DNA of 64,000 bases from Nocardioides sp. (GCA_025964985.1 JAOPXU010000412.1:1-64000); one strand, 5' to 3'; positions 17,953-26,930 are shown, counted from the stretch's first letter. Numbers and translations: made by a program. The notes: a model not told the origin generated them from the letters alone.

Positions 17953-20907
17953 TTACAGCCCGGCAGGGATGGTCGCGGTGAGGATGTCGTCGCCGCCGTA
18001 GACCGAGTCCTGCCACACGAGCCGGTCGCCCGAGATCGACGGGAAGCCCTGCTGGCCGGGTTGCGGCAGCAGGTCGTAGACGGCGCCGGTCGCGTGGGAG
18101 TACAAGAAAAGGTCGGTGTCGGGGAACACACCGAGCGCGTCGTTGGCCTCGGCGACGCCGCCGCCCAGCGTGGCAGTGATCTCGACGAAGACGCTGTAGT
18201 CGGCGCTCATGGCCGCGCCATACGGCTTGGCGTCCTGCGAGAGCACCGTGACGTCGCCGCCGCTGCCGACGATCGCGGCCTGGCCCTCGTCGGTCACGGC
18301 CAGCACCCGCGTGCCATGGGCAGCGACGTTGACGACCTGCCCCTCGACCTGACCGAGCTCGACGATGTCGCCCCCTGGGGTCCAGGCGAGGACACGGCCC
18401 TGCTCGGTGCCCAGGCCGACGACCCCGCCGCCGGTGCCGACGGCGGTGATGGCGTCGCCGCCCAGATCAGGCAGAGGCGTCGTGGACACCTGCCCTGCGG
18501 GGTCGACGAAGTACAGGGCGCCATCCCCTTCGACCTGCCACGCTGCGCCTTCGGCGGAACCTCCGAGGCCGGCCAGCAGGGTCGAACGGTCCGCGCCGGA
18601 CAGCTCGGTCCGGGTCCCGTCAGGTGCGGTGCGCACGATCGAGGCCTGCGAGCCGTCGGGAGACTCGAAGGTGACCACCGCGTCCCCGGAGAACGCCAGC
18701 ATGGCGGTGTCCGGGGTGCTGCTGACGTCCTCGGCACTCGCTCCGACGGAGCTGGTGTATGGCACACCCCAGTTGCCCTCGATAGCGGTCGTCCAGGCGA
18801 CCTGGTCGCCGGAGACGGCCGGGGACAGCTCGGTGACCGGGTCGCCGGAGATGAGCTCGCCGCCCACGGGGCCGACGTCGGCGCAGCCGGCGCAGATGTC
18901 GTTGCCGTCGAAGACTTCACGGGCCAGCGACAAGATCCTGGGATCAGCGCCTGCGTCGACCGCGACCTGTTCCACGGCGGTGCGCGCATCGACGAAGCCG
19001 GAGGACGGTCCGAGCTGGGTGGTCAGAGCGAAGTACACGATCCGGTCGAAGTCCTGGGCCAACGGGGACTCCAGACCGGTCGAGTTGTCGATCTTGGCCA
19101 GGGTGCTGCGGATCGTCCACAGCGAGTTGTTCCAGATGGAGGAGTTCAGGTGCACCCCGCCGTGGTCCTGGTTGCCGAATCCGAGCTCGCCGAGCCGCAG
19201 GCCCGGGTTGAGGACCGAGAGGTAGTCGCCGTAGCCGGTCCCGTCGAGCATGTAGCGGGTGGCGCGCTGCCCGTCGGGGTTGGTCGCGCAGCCGTAGGTG
19301 TCGGCCGGGATACCGGTGCAGGACTGCTCGGAGAAGCTGTCGGAGTCACGGCCGAGGTAGGCGTCGCCGATCACGTTGCCGAAGTAGTCGGCGAAGCTCT
19401 CGTTGAGCGCTCCTGACTGTCCGGCGTAGATCAGGCCGGCGCTGGTGTCGATGACGCCGTGGGTGATCTCGTGTCCGGCGGTGTCGATGTCGACGGTGGA
19501 GCCCGTGATCGGTTCGCCTCCATCGACGCACGGGTTGCCGTAGACCATCTGCGGCGGCGTGAGCGTGCTGCTGTAAAACGCGTTGCACACTGCGTCACTG
19601 TTCTCGGAGTTGACCGTGGACACCAGGCTGGAGCCCGCGTCATCCCAGGAGCGTCGCCCGAGCTGGGCGTAGAAGTCGTAGACGGCGCGGCTGAGGGCGT
19701 GCGCGGAGATCACCTCGGGGTCGGCGATCTGCGTGCTGTCGGAGGTGTAGACGGGGCCTGGCAGCTGCTCGGTGTCCCGGGCGTCGTTGGTGACGATGCC
19801 GCCGGTACCGGTCGCTGCGTCGTAGGTCGGGGTGGTCGTGTCGATCAGGGCGACGCCTTGGTCGGTCTGCTGGCCCTGTGCGGTCAGCGTCATGCCGAAC
19901 GGGTCGGTGCCGGTGACCTCCACGCTCGGTCCTTCCGCGATCCGCGGCACGGCCGCGGCGGCACCGGCGCCGGGCAACGGCGCACCGCGCACGAGCCGCG
20001 GAGCCGACCGGGTCCAGCGGTGGTGGCTGGGGACCGCGCGATCGGCGGCCAGGGCCCGGTTGTCGATGACGTCGCCGGTCGTGGCGTCGAGGTAGAACAA
20101 TCCGTCGGACAGGGTGAGACCTTCGCGCTGGCGGGTGACTCCGGCCACCGTGATCTCCCAGGTGAGCACGCCGGTGTCGTGGGGCAGCACGGTCAGCACA
20201 GGGTCGCCGACGGTCTGGCCGCCGGTGAGGGCAGCGATCCGACGGGCTGCCCGGGCCGCCGGGATCTGCGGCTGGGTGGACACGTCGAGGCCGGGGAAGA
20301 CCCGTCCGCGGACGTGGTGCAACCGGTCGTCGTCACTCGTGCCGCCGAGGCTGAAGACCAGCTCGCCGTCGCGCACCGGGACGTCGTCGAACGTCTGGGT
20401 GGCGCGGATGGTAGTGGCGGCCGGGCCGGTCTCGTCGAGCTGCAGGGTGCTGGCTTCGCCGAGGGCCAGGTCGGTGTCGTCGATGCCGAACAGCTGCTCG
20501 CCGTAGGCGCCCATGAGCTCCTCGACCACCGCAGCCCCGGACCCGTTGTCGGGATCGCCGTACCCGCCGCCGGAGAGCTCAGCGAGGTAGCCGGTGACGT
20601 CGTCTTGTCGTCCGACCCACCCCGAACCGGTGACGGCGCGCAGCTCATCGACGCCGTCCGCGAGGTCGGCCAGCCGGGCTCGCACCACCTCGGAGCTCGT
20701 GTTGCGCACGAAAGCGTCGGAGGCGATGAGGGTGGTGGGTCCGGGGCCTCCGCCGCCGAAGCCGGTGGAGGAGTCCTCATTCCGGGAGCCGTCGCAGCCC
20801 GTCGCGGCGAGCGCGACGAGCGCGACGAGCGCGGCTCCTGCAGTGCGGCGGACGGGGCTCCGGTACGAGCCGGGCGCGATCGAGGCGTTCGGTGGCGGTG
20901 TCATCAT
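17953..20907 (-). CDS. M4-family (thermolysin-like) metallopeptidase lipoprotein with propeller-like tail
   Basis: 984 aa. A signal peptide ends in LAATGC, so it is a lipoprotein. A propeptide with FTP and PepSY-like regions (to about residue 290) precedes the catalytic domain: zinc site HEITH (His479, Glu480, His483), third ligand Glu503 in LNESFADYFG, and the later GGVHLNSSIWN motif that holds the catalytic His of thermolysins. Residues after about 690 form a repetitive beta-rich region like a propeller, unusual for M4 enzymes. It should cleave proteins at the cell surface. It ends two bases before the PQQ-propeller start, so the two are probably co-expressed. Confidence 0.88.
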   Translation of the reverse strand: MMTPPPNASIAPGSYRSPVRRTAGAALVALVALAATGCDGSRNEDSSTGFGGGGPGPTTLIASDAFVRNTSSEVVRARLADLADGVDELRAVTGSGWVGRQDDVTGYLAELSGGGYGDPDNGSGAAVVEELMGAYGEQLFGIDDTDLALGEASTLQLDETGPAATTIRATQTFDDVPVRDGELVFSLGGTSDDDRLHHVRGRVFPGLDVSTQPQIPAARAARRIAALTGGQTVGDPVLTVLPHDTGVLTWEITVAGVTRQREGLTLSDGLFYLDATTGDVIDNRALAADRAVPSHHRWTRSAPRLVRGAPLPGAGAAAAVPRIAEGPSVEVTGTDPFGMTLTAQGQQTDQGVALIDTTTPTYDAATGTGGIVTNDARDTEQLPGPVYTSDSTQIADPEVISAHALSRAVYDFYAQLGRRSWDDAGSSLVSTVNSENSDAVCNAFYSSTLTPPQMVYGNPCVDGGEPITGSTVDIDTAGHEITHGVIDTSAGLIYAGQSGALNESFADYFGNVIGDAYLGRDSDSFSEQSCTGIPADTYGCATNPDGQRATRYMLDGTGYGDYLSVLNPGLRLGELGFGNQDHGGVHLNSSIWNNSLWTIRSTLAKIDNSTGLESPLAQDFDRIVYFALTTQLGPSSGFVDARTAVEQVAVDAGADPRILSLAREVFDGNDICAGCADVGPVGGELISGDPVTELSPAVSGDQVAWTTAIEGNWGVPYTSSVGASAEDVSSTPDTAMLAFSGDAVVTFESPDGSQASIVRTAPDGTRTELSGADRSTLLAGLGGSAEGAAWQVEGDGALYFVDPAGQVSTTPLPDLGGDAITAVGTGGGVVGLGTEQGRVLAWTPGGDIVELGQVEGQVVNVAAHGTRVLAVTDEGQAAIVGSGGDVTVLSQDAKPYGAAMSADYSVFVEITATLGGGVAEANDALGVFPDTDLFLYSHATGAVYDLLPQPGQQGFPSISGDRLVWQDSVYGGDDILTATIPAGL

Positions 20908-20916
20908 CGTGTCCGC

Positions 20917-22026
20917 TCAGCCGCCGGCGAACAGGTCGATCGACCCGTTCAGCAACACGCTCCAGCTCTCCTGGGTCGCGGTGATCTCGTCGAAGGATGA
21001 GTTCTCGATGTTGATCATCAACACTGTGCCGTCCTGGCGGACCGCGGCGTAGATGTCTCCGGCGACCGGGGCGGAGCCCTGGGAGTCGGTGTAGGTCGCC
21101 TGATAGCTGATCAGCGCTGCCGAGACGACGCCGCCGAACGGCTGCAGCGGCGTGATGTCGGAGAGCTCGGTCTGGGTGTAGGTGTCGGGGGCGAGGAAGA
21201 GCTCGATCTGTCCGTTGATCACGTTGCCGGCCTCGACCGAGGCGTCCTCCACAGCACCGGTGACGATGTAGACCAGGTTGTTCTGGTCATCGGCCATGAG
21301 GACGTTGCCCTGGGGGTTGTCGGTGAGCACCTGGAAGTTCGAGGGCACGACGACCTGCACGCCGTACTCGGGCAGGGTGAGGACATCTCCGATGGCCTCC
21401 GTGGGCTGCGTCGGCTCAGCGGGCGGTTCGACCGGCGGTTCTGCCGGCTCATCGACCGGGGGGACCGGCGCATCGCTCGTCGCCGGTGCAGTCGGCGTGC
21501 TCGGCGCAGCGGGCGTGCCGGGGGCCGGGGTGGTGCCCGGCTGAGGCGCGGCGGTGCCGACCGGCTGGGGGTTCAGCACGCTGGAGCCTTGGCTGCTCTG
21601 GGACCGGTCGTCGGAAGTGGGGGAGTCGTCTCCGCCTCCGAACGCTGCGGCACCGACCGCACCGAACACGCCGGCGGCCACGACACCACCCACGATCAGA
21701 CCGATCGTCTTGCCCTTGCCGGACTTGAAGTTGCCACCAGGGGTGGCGACCGGCGCGTATGACGGCGGGGGGAAGCCCGGCCCGGCGTGACCGGGTTGCG
21801 GGGTGTATCCCGGCTGCGGGGCGTACCCGGGCTGAACGTGCTGGTCAGGCTGAACCGGCTGGCCGGGCTGGCCGGGCTGAACGGGTTGTGGAGCGTAACC
21901 CGGCTGCGGGGCGTACCCGGGCTGCTGCGGCGGCTGGGCTACGCCCTGCTGGACCGGCGGGACCGGCTGCTGAACGGGCTGCGGGGGGATGGGCTGCTGG
22001 GGGACGGGAGCCTGGGGATCGCTCAT
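20917..22026 (-). CDS. Pro/Gln-rich single-pass membrane protein
   Basis: 369 aa. The N-terminal 95 residues are a Pro/Gln-rich repeat region with tandem GYAPQP, QPVQ and QPGQ units. One membrane segment follows (about 108-130), then a Ser/Pro/Thr-rich linker, and a folded extracellular domain (about 215-369) starting LTLPEYGVQVVVPSNFQV. That domain resembles small lipid- or stress-binding modules but I cannot name it. Start and stop tie it to its neighbours: the ATG overlaps the upstream stop, and the M4 protease starts nine bases after its end. Confidence 0.7.
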   Translation of the reverse strand: MSDPQAPVPQQPIPPQPVQQPVPPVQQGVAQPPQQPGYAPQPGYAPQPVQPGQPGQPVQPDQHVQPGYAPQPGYTPQPGHAGPGFPPPSYAPVATPGGNFKSGKGKTIGLIVGGVVAAGVFGAVGAAAFGGGDDSPTSDDRSQSSQGSSVLNPQPVGTAAPQPGTTPAPGTPAAPSTPTAPATSDAPVPPVDEPAEPPVEPPAEPTQPTEAIGDVLTLPEYGVQVVVPSNFQVLTDNPQGNVLMADDQNNLVYIVTGAVEDASVEAGNVINGQIELFLAPDTYTQTELSDITPLQPFGGVVSAALISYQATYTDSQGSAPVAGDIYAAVRQDGTVLMINIENSSFDEITATQESWSVLLNGSIDLFAGG

Positions 22027-23237
22027 GACTGTCCTCCGTTCTTAAGCGAGCCGCTATCGGAAGCTGTTGCTGGCGCGGACATGTGCTTGCGGGCCTGGTG
22101 GGAGGAGGAGCGGACCGAGGTGCCGCACGCGATGCAGAACATGGAGCCGACGAGCAGCATGTTTTCGCACTCGGGGCAGAAGGTCTCGACGAACGACTCC
22201 CGCTTCGACCCGGTCTTGGCTGCGTCCTCTATAGCGGCCTCGAGCAGAGCGGCTTGGAGCATCACCCGGATGCGGATGACGAGGAAGCCGAGGATGATCA
22301 GGCCCCACAGCAGCCCGAGGGCCTGGCCGAACGGCAGGTGCGCGGCGGCCCGCACGCCGAGCCAGTACAAGATGTTGGCGCCGGCTGCGAGAGCGAAGTT
22401 GCGCAGGTACAGGCCGGTGAAGCCGTCGTAGCCCTCGCCCTTGCCGGAGAACGACGCGACCGCGATGCCGGTGGCGGTGCCGTAGATGAGGGACTTGACC
22501 ACCATGACGTTCAAGACGATGACCAACCAGCTCGCCAAGCCCTGGGTGGTGCGGAACTCGCCACTGGTGAACACCGAGCCGAAGACGATGATGGTCTCGA
22601 ACGCGGCGTAAGCCGTGCCGGCGGCGATGCCGAAGGTGAGGCCGTCGATCATGTCGTCGAACTGCGGACGCCTGGCGAGCAGTACCGCCGGGAGGTTCTT
22701 GACCACCTCGGCGATCAGCGGGAGGGCCACGGCGAACAGCAGCAGACCGGTGATCGACAGCGACTCGATGCCGCCGCGTCCTGAGGACTGCAGCAGCTGT
22801 CGCCACTCGGTGTCGAAGACCCACTGGTAGAAGGTGAGCGAGACGAGCACGGCGAGTGCTCCGGTGACCAGGAACAGGCCGGCGACCACTGGGGCCGGCG
22901 CGTCCTCCCACATGTTGACGTCGTAGATGTAGACCAGGTAGGCGATCGGCACCATGAACGCCGCTGCTGCGATGGCGATCGGCAAGAAGCCCAGGGCGGC
23001 GCTGCCGACGATGAACACGGCGCTGAGGATCATCGCCCAGCGGTAGTTGTCAGCCGTTTCGCGATTGGTGTGGGGCATGATCGTGGAGATCAGCGCGAAC
23101 TGGTTGACCCCCTCCGACGACTGCACCGCGTAGGTCGACGTCCGCGAGGACGCGTTGCCGCGGAGTGAGGCTCCGCAGCGATGGCAGAAGGCTGCAACTT
23201 CAGGATTGTCGGTTGCGCAGGTCGGACAAGTTGCCAC
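22023..23237 (-). CDS. Zinc-ribbon PrsW-like membrane protein
   Basis: 404 aa. An N-terminal zinc ribbon (Cys4, Cys7, Cys18, Cys21), about eight membrane helices, and a second ribbon near the C-terminus (CPECENM...CIACGT). The middle resembles PrsW glutamic intramembrane proteases: PLIAEVVKNLPAVLLARR, then FDDMIDGLTFGIAAG and YAAFETI. PrsW normally has EExxK; here it is AEVVK (Ala176, Glu177, Lys180), and the later His motif is not evident, so activity is doubtful. First gene of the run that includes the M4 protease, with which it may cooperate in envelope proteolysis or signalling. Confidence 0.7.
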   Translation of the reverse strand: MATCPTCATDNPEVAAFCHRCGASLRGNASSRTSTYAVQSSEGVNQFALISTIMPHTNRETADNYRWAMILSAVFIVGSAALGFLPIAIAAAAFMVPIAYLVYIYDVNMWEDAPAPVVAGLFLVTGALAVLVSLTFYQWVFDTEWRQLLQSSGRGGIESLSITGLLLFAVALPLIAEVVKNLPAVLLARRPQFDDMIDGLTFGIAAGTAYAAFETIIVFGSVFTSGEFRTTQGLASWLVIVLNVMVVKSLIYGTATGIAVASFSGKGEGYDGFTGLYLRNFALAAGANILYWLGVRAAAHLPFGQALGLLWGLIILGFLVIRIRVMLQAALLEAAIEDAAKTGSKRESFVETFCPECENMLLVGSMFCIACGTSVRSSSHQARKHMSAPATASDSGSLKNGGQS

Positions 23238-23333
23238 GGTGCTGGTCTCCCTCGGGCGGGGTGATGGAGTTGTGAGGCCCGAGATGCCGTCAAGCCGGAT
23301 CCTTCACCTCGCGAACTGAGGGCGTTCGCGTTT

Positions 23334-23362
23334 TACACAATGTGCTAGGAAAAAAGTTTGTG
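23334..23362. promoter_or_regulatory. AT-rich promoter region with ACACAA-N17-TTGTGT inverted repeat
   Basis: The first clear AT-rich island upstream of the PrsW-like operon (start 23237) contains a perfect 6-bp inverted repeat flanking GCTAGGAAAAAAG. It is the best candidate for promoter and operator of the five-gene minus-strand run. Identity of the regulator is unknown. Confidence 0.35.
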
Positions 23363-23911
23363 TGACTAGGAGGGAACGACTGTTGCGGCCGCTGGCTCTG
23401 GTCGGCTGCGGCGTCCGGGTAGTTCCGAGGCCGCGTAACGCCGAGACGCCGCCGGCGACCGATCGGTCCGTGCGCCGCTCGAGTCATGTCACAGCCGCTG
23501 ACTGGAGCGGCTAGGCCACCGTACGGTGCGATTGGATGCCGGCTGTTCGGGAGTGTGGTCGGCGCTCCGGGGCCGCCTCGTCCTATGCCGCTGCTGTGGC
23601 GGGGCGGCCTCCCGGATGCACGACTTCCCCAGGGCGACCCACGCGCAGCGCTCGCTGATGCTGCCTCGCTCTTCTCCGACGAGGCAGCACCAGCAGCAGC
23701 CGCGTCCGCTCCTGTGGGGACAAGAAGACGGACGGCGACACCGGACGACTCGGATGCTCGCCCTGGCTCCGCGACGCTAGGGACGTTCTCGCCAGCACGC
23801 AGCCGATTCGGGATGAGTCTCACCAGTTGTAGGGAAAGCGCCGTCGCCCAGGCCCGTGGGCTGAGGAGACGGGCTCGAGAGCTGGTCCCGCCCCGAGCGA
23901 ACGCGGCGGGA
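23363..23911. other. Gene-poor stretch, no supported gene
   Basis: Reading frames exist on both strands here but none has family features, a Shine-Dalgarno site or a consistent codon bias. I see no RNA gene or strong terminator. It separates the PrsW-like operon promoter from the small membrane protein gene. Confidence 0.4.
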
Positions 23912-24097
23912 TCACTCATCGCCGAGTGGGTTGAAGGCGTACAGAAGGACAGCGCCGGCTCCGACGATGAGGCCGGCACACAGAACCGCAGCCGCGGCGC
24001 ACGCGGCCGCGATCAGGCGTGTCCGGGCCCGGTTTTCGGGCGGGTTCGATGGTTGAGCCGGGTAGGAACCGCTGCCGAACGTGTCGTTGTCGGTCAT
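23912..24097 (-). CDS. Small single-pass membrane protein
   Basis: 61 aa from ATG 24097. The N-terminal 25 residues are polar (GSGSYPAQPSNPPENRART), then a hydrophobic segment at about residues 29-53 and a short tail NPLGDE. Nearly all codons end in G or C, unlike the overlapping frames, which supports translation. There is no strong ribosome site. Function unknown. Confidence 0.5.
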   Translation of the reverse strand: MTDNDTFGSGSYPAQPSNPPENRARTRLIAAACAAAAVLCAGLIVGAGAVLLYAFNPLGDE

Positions 24098-24239
24098 CGT
24101 CCGAGTCTGTGCTTGTCCGAGCGGCTCGACGTGAGGCTTGGTACTCACCGCCGCTACACGATGAGTGCTTCGGCTGCGACAACCCAAGACCTCTGGCATC
24201 GCGACCCGAATGTGTCGACCGAACTGCCGCATGCAGTGT

Positions 24240-24330
24240 CCGATTTCCGCTAGCCGTGGGCCCAAATATGGTCTCAAATATCGACAAAAAGGTTCCAGTT
24301 CGGTAACGACGCGACATGTCGTGAACGACG
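24240..24330. other. Lower-GC patch beside the tRNA-like scar
   Basis: Runs such as CAAATATGG, TCAAATATCG and ACAAAAAGG make this stretch clearly richer in A and T than the rest of the window. No gene is visible on either strand. Together with the tRNA-Arg-like fragment 80 bases later it suggests leftover foreign DNA. Confidence 0.4.
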
Positions 24331-24406
24331 CACAAAACACCGTCTCACCTGCGGAAACACTGCCTTCCTCCGTCGGGACAGTTCGGGCCAGATCGCGTCC
24401 CAAACC

Positions 24407-24461
24407 TTCTGATTCCGCCTACGGATCAAAATGTTCGGGGTTCGAATCCCTACAGGCGCAC
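24407..24461 (+). other. Attachment-site-like scar: 3' half of a tRNA-Arg(ACG)
   Basis: From 24419 the sequence follows a tRNA-Arg from the anticodon loop (CTACGGA, anticodon ACG at 24421-24423) through the T-loop (TTCGAAT, 24441-24447) to the acceptor strand CAGGCGC and discriminator A. No 5' half exists upstream: the bases before it cannot pair with the anticodon-stem half TCAAA. Around the break are imperfect inverted arms, TTCTGATTCCG (24407-24417) and CGGATCAAAA (24422-24431), as in tyrosine-integrase core sites. Best reading: an att site left by an element that uses a tRNA-Arg gene. It is not a working tRNA. Confidence 0.6.
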
Positions 24462-24706
24462 AAGATGTTCGAGCGACGGATCGGCCTCTGACCTGCGGAA
24501 CGCGCAGGCGGGGGCCGTCTGTGTGTCCGGGGTTCGGATCCATCGTCGTGGTCAGGACACACAACGGTGCCGGGCATGACACACAACGCACGGGTCTGCG
24601 CGACGCCGCCGGCACTGCATGGGCCCGACAACCGAACCCGGTCACGACGCATCACACGGCTCGACCGCGCTCGCCTGCGTCGTCGTCCCATCACGGAGGT
24701 CCTGTC

Positions 24707-25204
24707 ATGCGTCGCACCACGTCCACTCGCCCACTCCTCACGTCGGCCGTCCTTCTGGCGCTCGCCCTGACCGGATGCGGCGACGATGAATCGGCAGCCG
24801 TCGCGTCCGAAGGCGCGACCTCGCCGGCGACAGAACCGGCCACGACCACTGTTGACGTCGAACCGACTGCGTCACCCACCGAGACCGACACCGACTTCCC
24901 GGAGGCTGTCGAGGCGCCTGAGCAAGGCCGCACCTACGGCGTCGTCGTACTCGGTGATGCAGCGGACCTGACCGCGACACAGGAGGCGGTCGCCCAGTAC
25001 GGATTCGAGGCCTACACCGCCGACATCGGGTGCCTTCGCGGGGCCGGCCCAGCGTTGGCCATCGCGGACGGCACCATCGTCAGCTACCTGACCTTCGCCG
25101 ACATCGACGCAGCCCAAGACGTCTACTCCCTCTACACCTACCTCGAGCCCGACGCCAAGATCCTGGGTGCGGCCGCGGCCGCCATCTACTGCTTGGACGG
25201 ATGA
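24707..25204 (+). CDS. Lipoprotein of unknown function
   Basis: 165 aa from ATG 24707, with CGGAGG (24694-24699) seven bases upstream. Signal peptide ends in LALTGC; a Thr/Glu/Pro-rich linker runs to about residue 70. The folded domain (YGVVVLGDAADLTATQEAVAQ, YTADIGCLRGAG, and a final AIYCLDG) has two Cys residues that could form a disulfide. It resembles other small actinobacterial surface lipoproteins but I cannot assign a family. The frame is open upstream through the tRNA-like scar, which is not coding. Confidence 0.75.
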   Translation: MRRTTSTRPLLTSAVLLALALTGCGDDESAAVASEGATSPATEPATTTVDVEPTASPTETDTDFPEAVEAPEQGRTYGVVVLGDAADLTATQEAVAQYGFEAYTADIGCLRGAGPALAIADGTIVSYLTFADIDAAQDVYSLYTYLEPDAKILGAAAAAIYCLDG

Positions 25205-25267
25205 CCCTCCCTCCGTGACCGCCGGCCGGGGCCTGGTGCGAAGGCAGTGACCCGCGGGGGGGTGATG

Positions 25268-25286
25268 AGGCGCGCTGGTAGCGCCT
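25268..25286. terminator. Hairpin terminator candidate
   Basis: AGGCGC, a seven-base loop, then GCGCCT: a perfect 6-bp stem about 65 bases after the lipoprotein stop. The surrounding 25205-25506 gap holds nothing else I can support. Confidence 0.4.
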
Positions 25287-25506
25287 ACTCCACTCCTGCC
25301 CGTTCTAGCCGGGCCGGGTCCGAGGATGCCCGCTTCTCAGCGGGAGATGTCGGGGCTCCTGCCAGCAGGTCGACAGTCCCGCCGACGGCGCGACCAGTGC
25401 CCGCTGAGCGGCAGGTTCGGGGGAGGTCGCTGTGCGGCAACGGCGGGAACCGCGCCCATTGGACCAACGACGCCTCTGAACGCGCGACAACGGGTACCTC
25501 GCCAGG

Positions 25507-25773
25507 GTGACCGTGTACGTCGCCTGGACATCGGCGGACCTCGGCGACTTCGATCCGTCGCGAGACCTGGCCGGGCCTTGGCGCGAGGTGGTCATCGCTG
25601 CCAGCGGGCTGGCCTTCGTGGACAGCGACGACACGCTGTCATGCGTCTACCACGCTTTGAAGTGGTCGCTTCCCGACGACGTTGCTCTCGCTGTCAGCCC
25701 GGTCGCCGACGTGCCGAAGGCCAAAGGCCTTGCACCCGGCACGAACAGCTGGCTCCGAGCGCGGTTCAGGTGA
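25507..25773 (+). CDS. Hypothetical protein, 88 aa
   Basis: Starts at GTG 25507 without a clear ribosome site. The product reads as a plausible globular protein (VYVAWTSADLGDFDPSRDL, WREVVIAASGLAFVDSDD) with no signal peptide or membrane segment. Not a family I recognise. Its downstream gap to 25953 contains no other supported gene. Confidence 0.45.
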   Translation: MTVYVAWTSADLGDFDPSRDLAGPWREVVIAASGLAFVDSDDTLSCVYHALKWSLPDDVALAVSPVADVPKAKGLAPGTNSWLRARFR

Positions 25774-25953
25774 CGCTGACGTGCCCCGCGTCGTTCGCGG
25801 GTGGCGGCTCAGCGGCAGGGCCGCACGGTCGAGCGGGGCCAGCAGCAGCATGCGACAGGCGCGACGCCGAATGTCCAGCCAGTGCCATGGCCTCGCCCGT
25901 CCCACCCCGATGACGGCGTCGGAGGAGGCCCGCTTGGTGCTTGGCTCGACTCC

Positions 25954-26865
25954 ATGCGCATCTTCTTCACCGGCGGCAGCGGCAAGGCCGGACGCCACGT
26001 GGCGCCGTACCTCGCCTCTCAGGGCCACCAGGTCACCAACGCCGACCTCACCCCGCTCGGCGACCCCGACGTCACCGACCTCAAGGTCGACCTCACCGAC
26101 GCAGGCCAGACCTACTCGGCGCTCGCCGCCGTACCCACGCAGGCCGACCTCGACGACCCCGACCTCGACCTCACGCACGGGTCGGCGTACGACGCCGTGG
26201 TCCACTACGCCGCCATCCCCCGCCCGCTGCTCACCACCGACGCCACCACGTTCGCGACCAACATCCTCACGACCTACCACGTCCTCGAGGCCGCGACCCG
26301 GCTCGGGATCCTCAAGATCGTCTTCGCCTCCTCCGAGACGACGTACGGCGTCTGCTTCGGGCAGGGCGACCGCAGGCCGCTCTACGTGCCGGTCGACGAG
26401 GAGCACCCGGTCGTGCCGGAGGACTCCTACGCGATGTCGAAGGTGGCTGGCGAGGTGACCGCGCGGTCCTTCCACGCCCGCACGGGCGCCGACATCTACG
26501 GCCTGCGCATCAACAACGTCATCGAGCCCGACGAGTACGCCGAGCTGTTCCCGCCGTTCCTCCAGGACCCGTCGCTACGCCGCCGCAACCTGTTCGCCTA
26601 CATCGACACCCGCGACCTCGGGCAGATGACCCTGCGCTGCCTGCAGACCGACGGGCTGGGCTACGAGGTCTTCAACGTCGCCAACGCCGACATGTCCGTC
26701 GCCGAGACCACCCAGGAGGTCATCGACCGCTTCTACGACGGTGTCGAGGTGCGCCGTGAGATGGGACGAGACGAGACGTTCTACTCCATCGACAAGGCAC
26801 GCCGGCTCCTGGGCTACGAACCGGAGCACTCCTGGCGTGACGTCCTCGACGACCCGCGCGAGTAG
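25954..26865 (+). CDS. NAD-dependent epimerase/dehydratase (extended SDR)
   Basis: 303 aa from ATG 25954. Rossmann nucleotide-binding motif GGSGKAG near the N-terminus, an ADLTPL strand end with Asp, and the active-site YAMSK (Tyr-x3-Lys) with an upstream ASSETTYG serine region. This is the layout of extended short-chain dehydrogenases such as sugar-nucleotide epimerases. It would oxidise or epimerise a sugar or related alcohol using NAD(P); the substrate cannot be told. The start was chosen at the beginning of the Rossmann fold; the reading frame upstream is not family-like. Confidence 0.85.
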   Translation: MRIFFTGGSGKAGRHVAPYLASQGHQVTNADLTPLGDPDVTDLKVDLTDAGQTYSALAAVPTQADLDDPDLDLTHGSAYDAVVHYAAIPRPLLTTDATTFATNILTTYHVLEAATRLGILKIVFASSETTYGVCFGQGDRRPLYVPVDEEHPVVPEDSYAMSKVAGEVTARSFHARTGADIYGLRINNVIEPDEYAELFPPFLQDPSLRRRNLFAYIDTRDLGQMTLRCLQTDGLGYEVFNVANADMSVAETTQEVIDRFYDGVEVRREMGRDETFYSIDKARRLLGYEPEHSWRDVLDDPRE

Positions 26866-26930
26866 GGGCCCGTCCGCGCCATTTCGGTGACTCGGCCGAA
26901 CATGCCGGGCTCTCGGCGACACTCGCGGAC

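Noticed and set aside
15860-18001. Long plus-strand frame opposite the beta-propeller gene
   Set aside because: It mirrors the minus-strand gene in high-GC DNA, with low-complexity Val/Gly/Asp/Glu composition and no domain. The minus frame has clear repeats and a signal peptide.
19459-21000. 513-residue plus-strand frame opposite the M4 peptidase
   Set aside because: No family features; the minus strand carries an intact zinc site and signal peptide over the same bases.
23486-24253. 255-residue plus-strand frame in the gene-poor region
   Set aside because: No family features or ribosome site, and it runs through the lower-GC patch with uneven codon use.
24419-24461. Complete tRNA-Arg gene
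   Set aside because: There is no D-arm, 5' acceptor strand or 5' half of the anticodon stem upstream, so it cannot fold as a tRNA.
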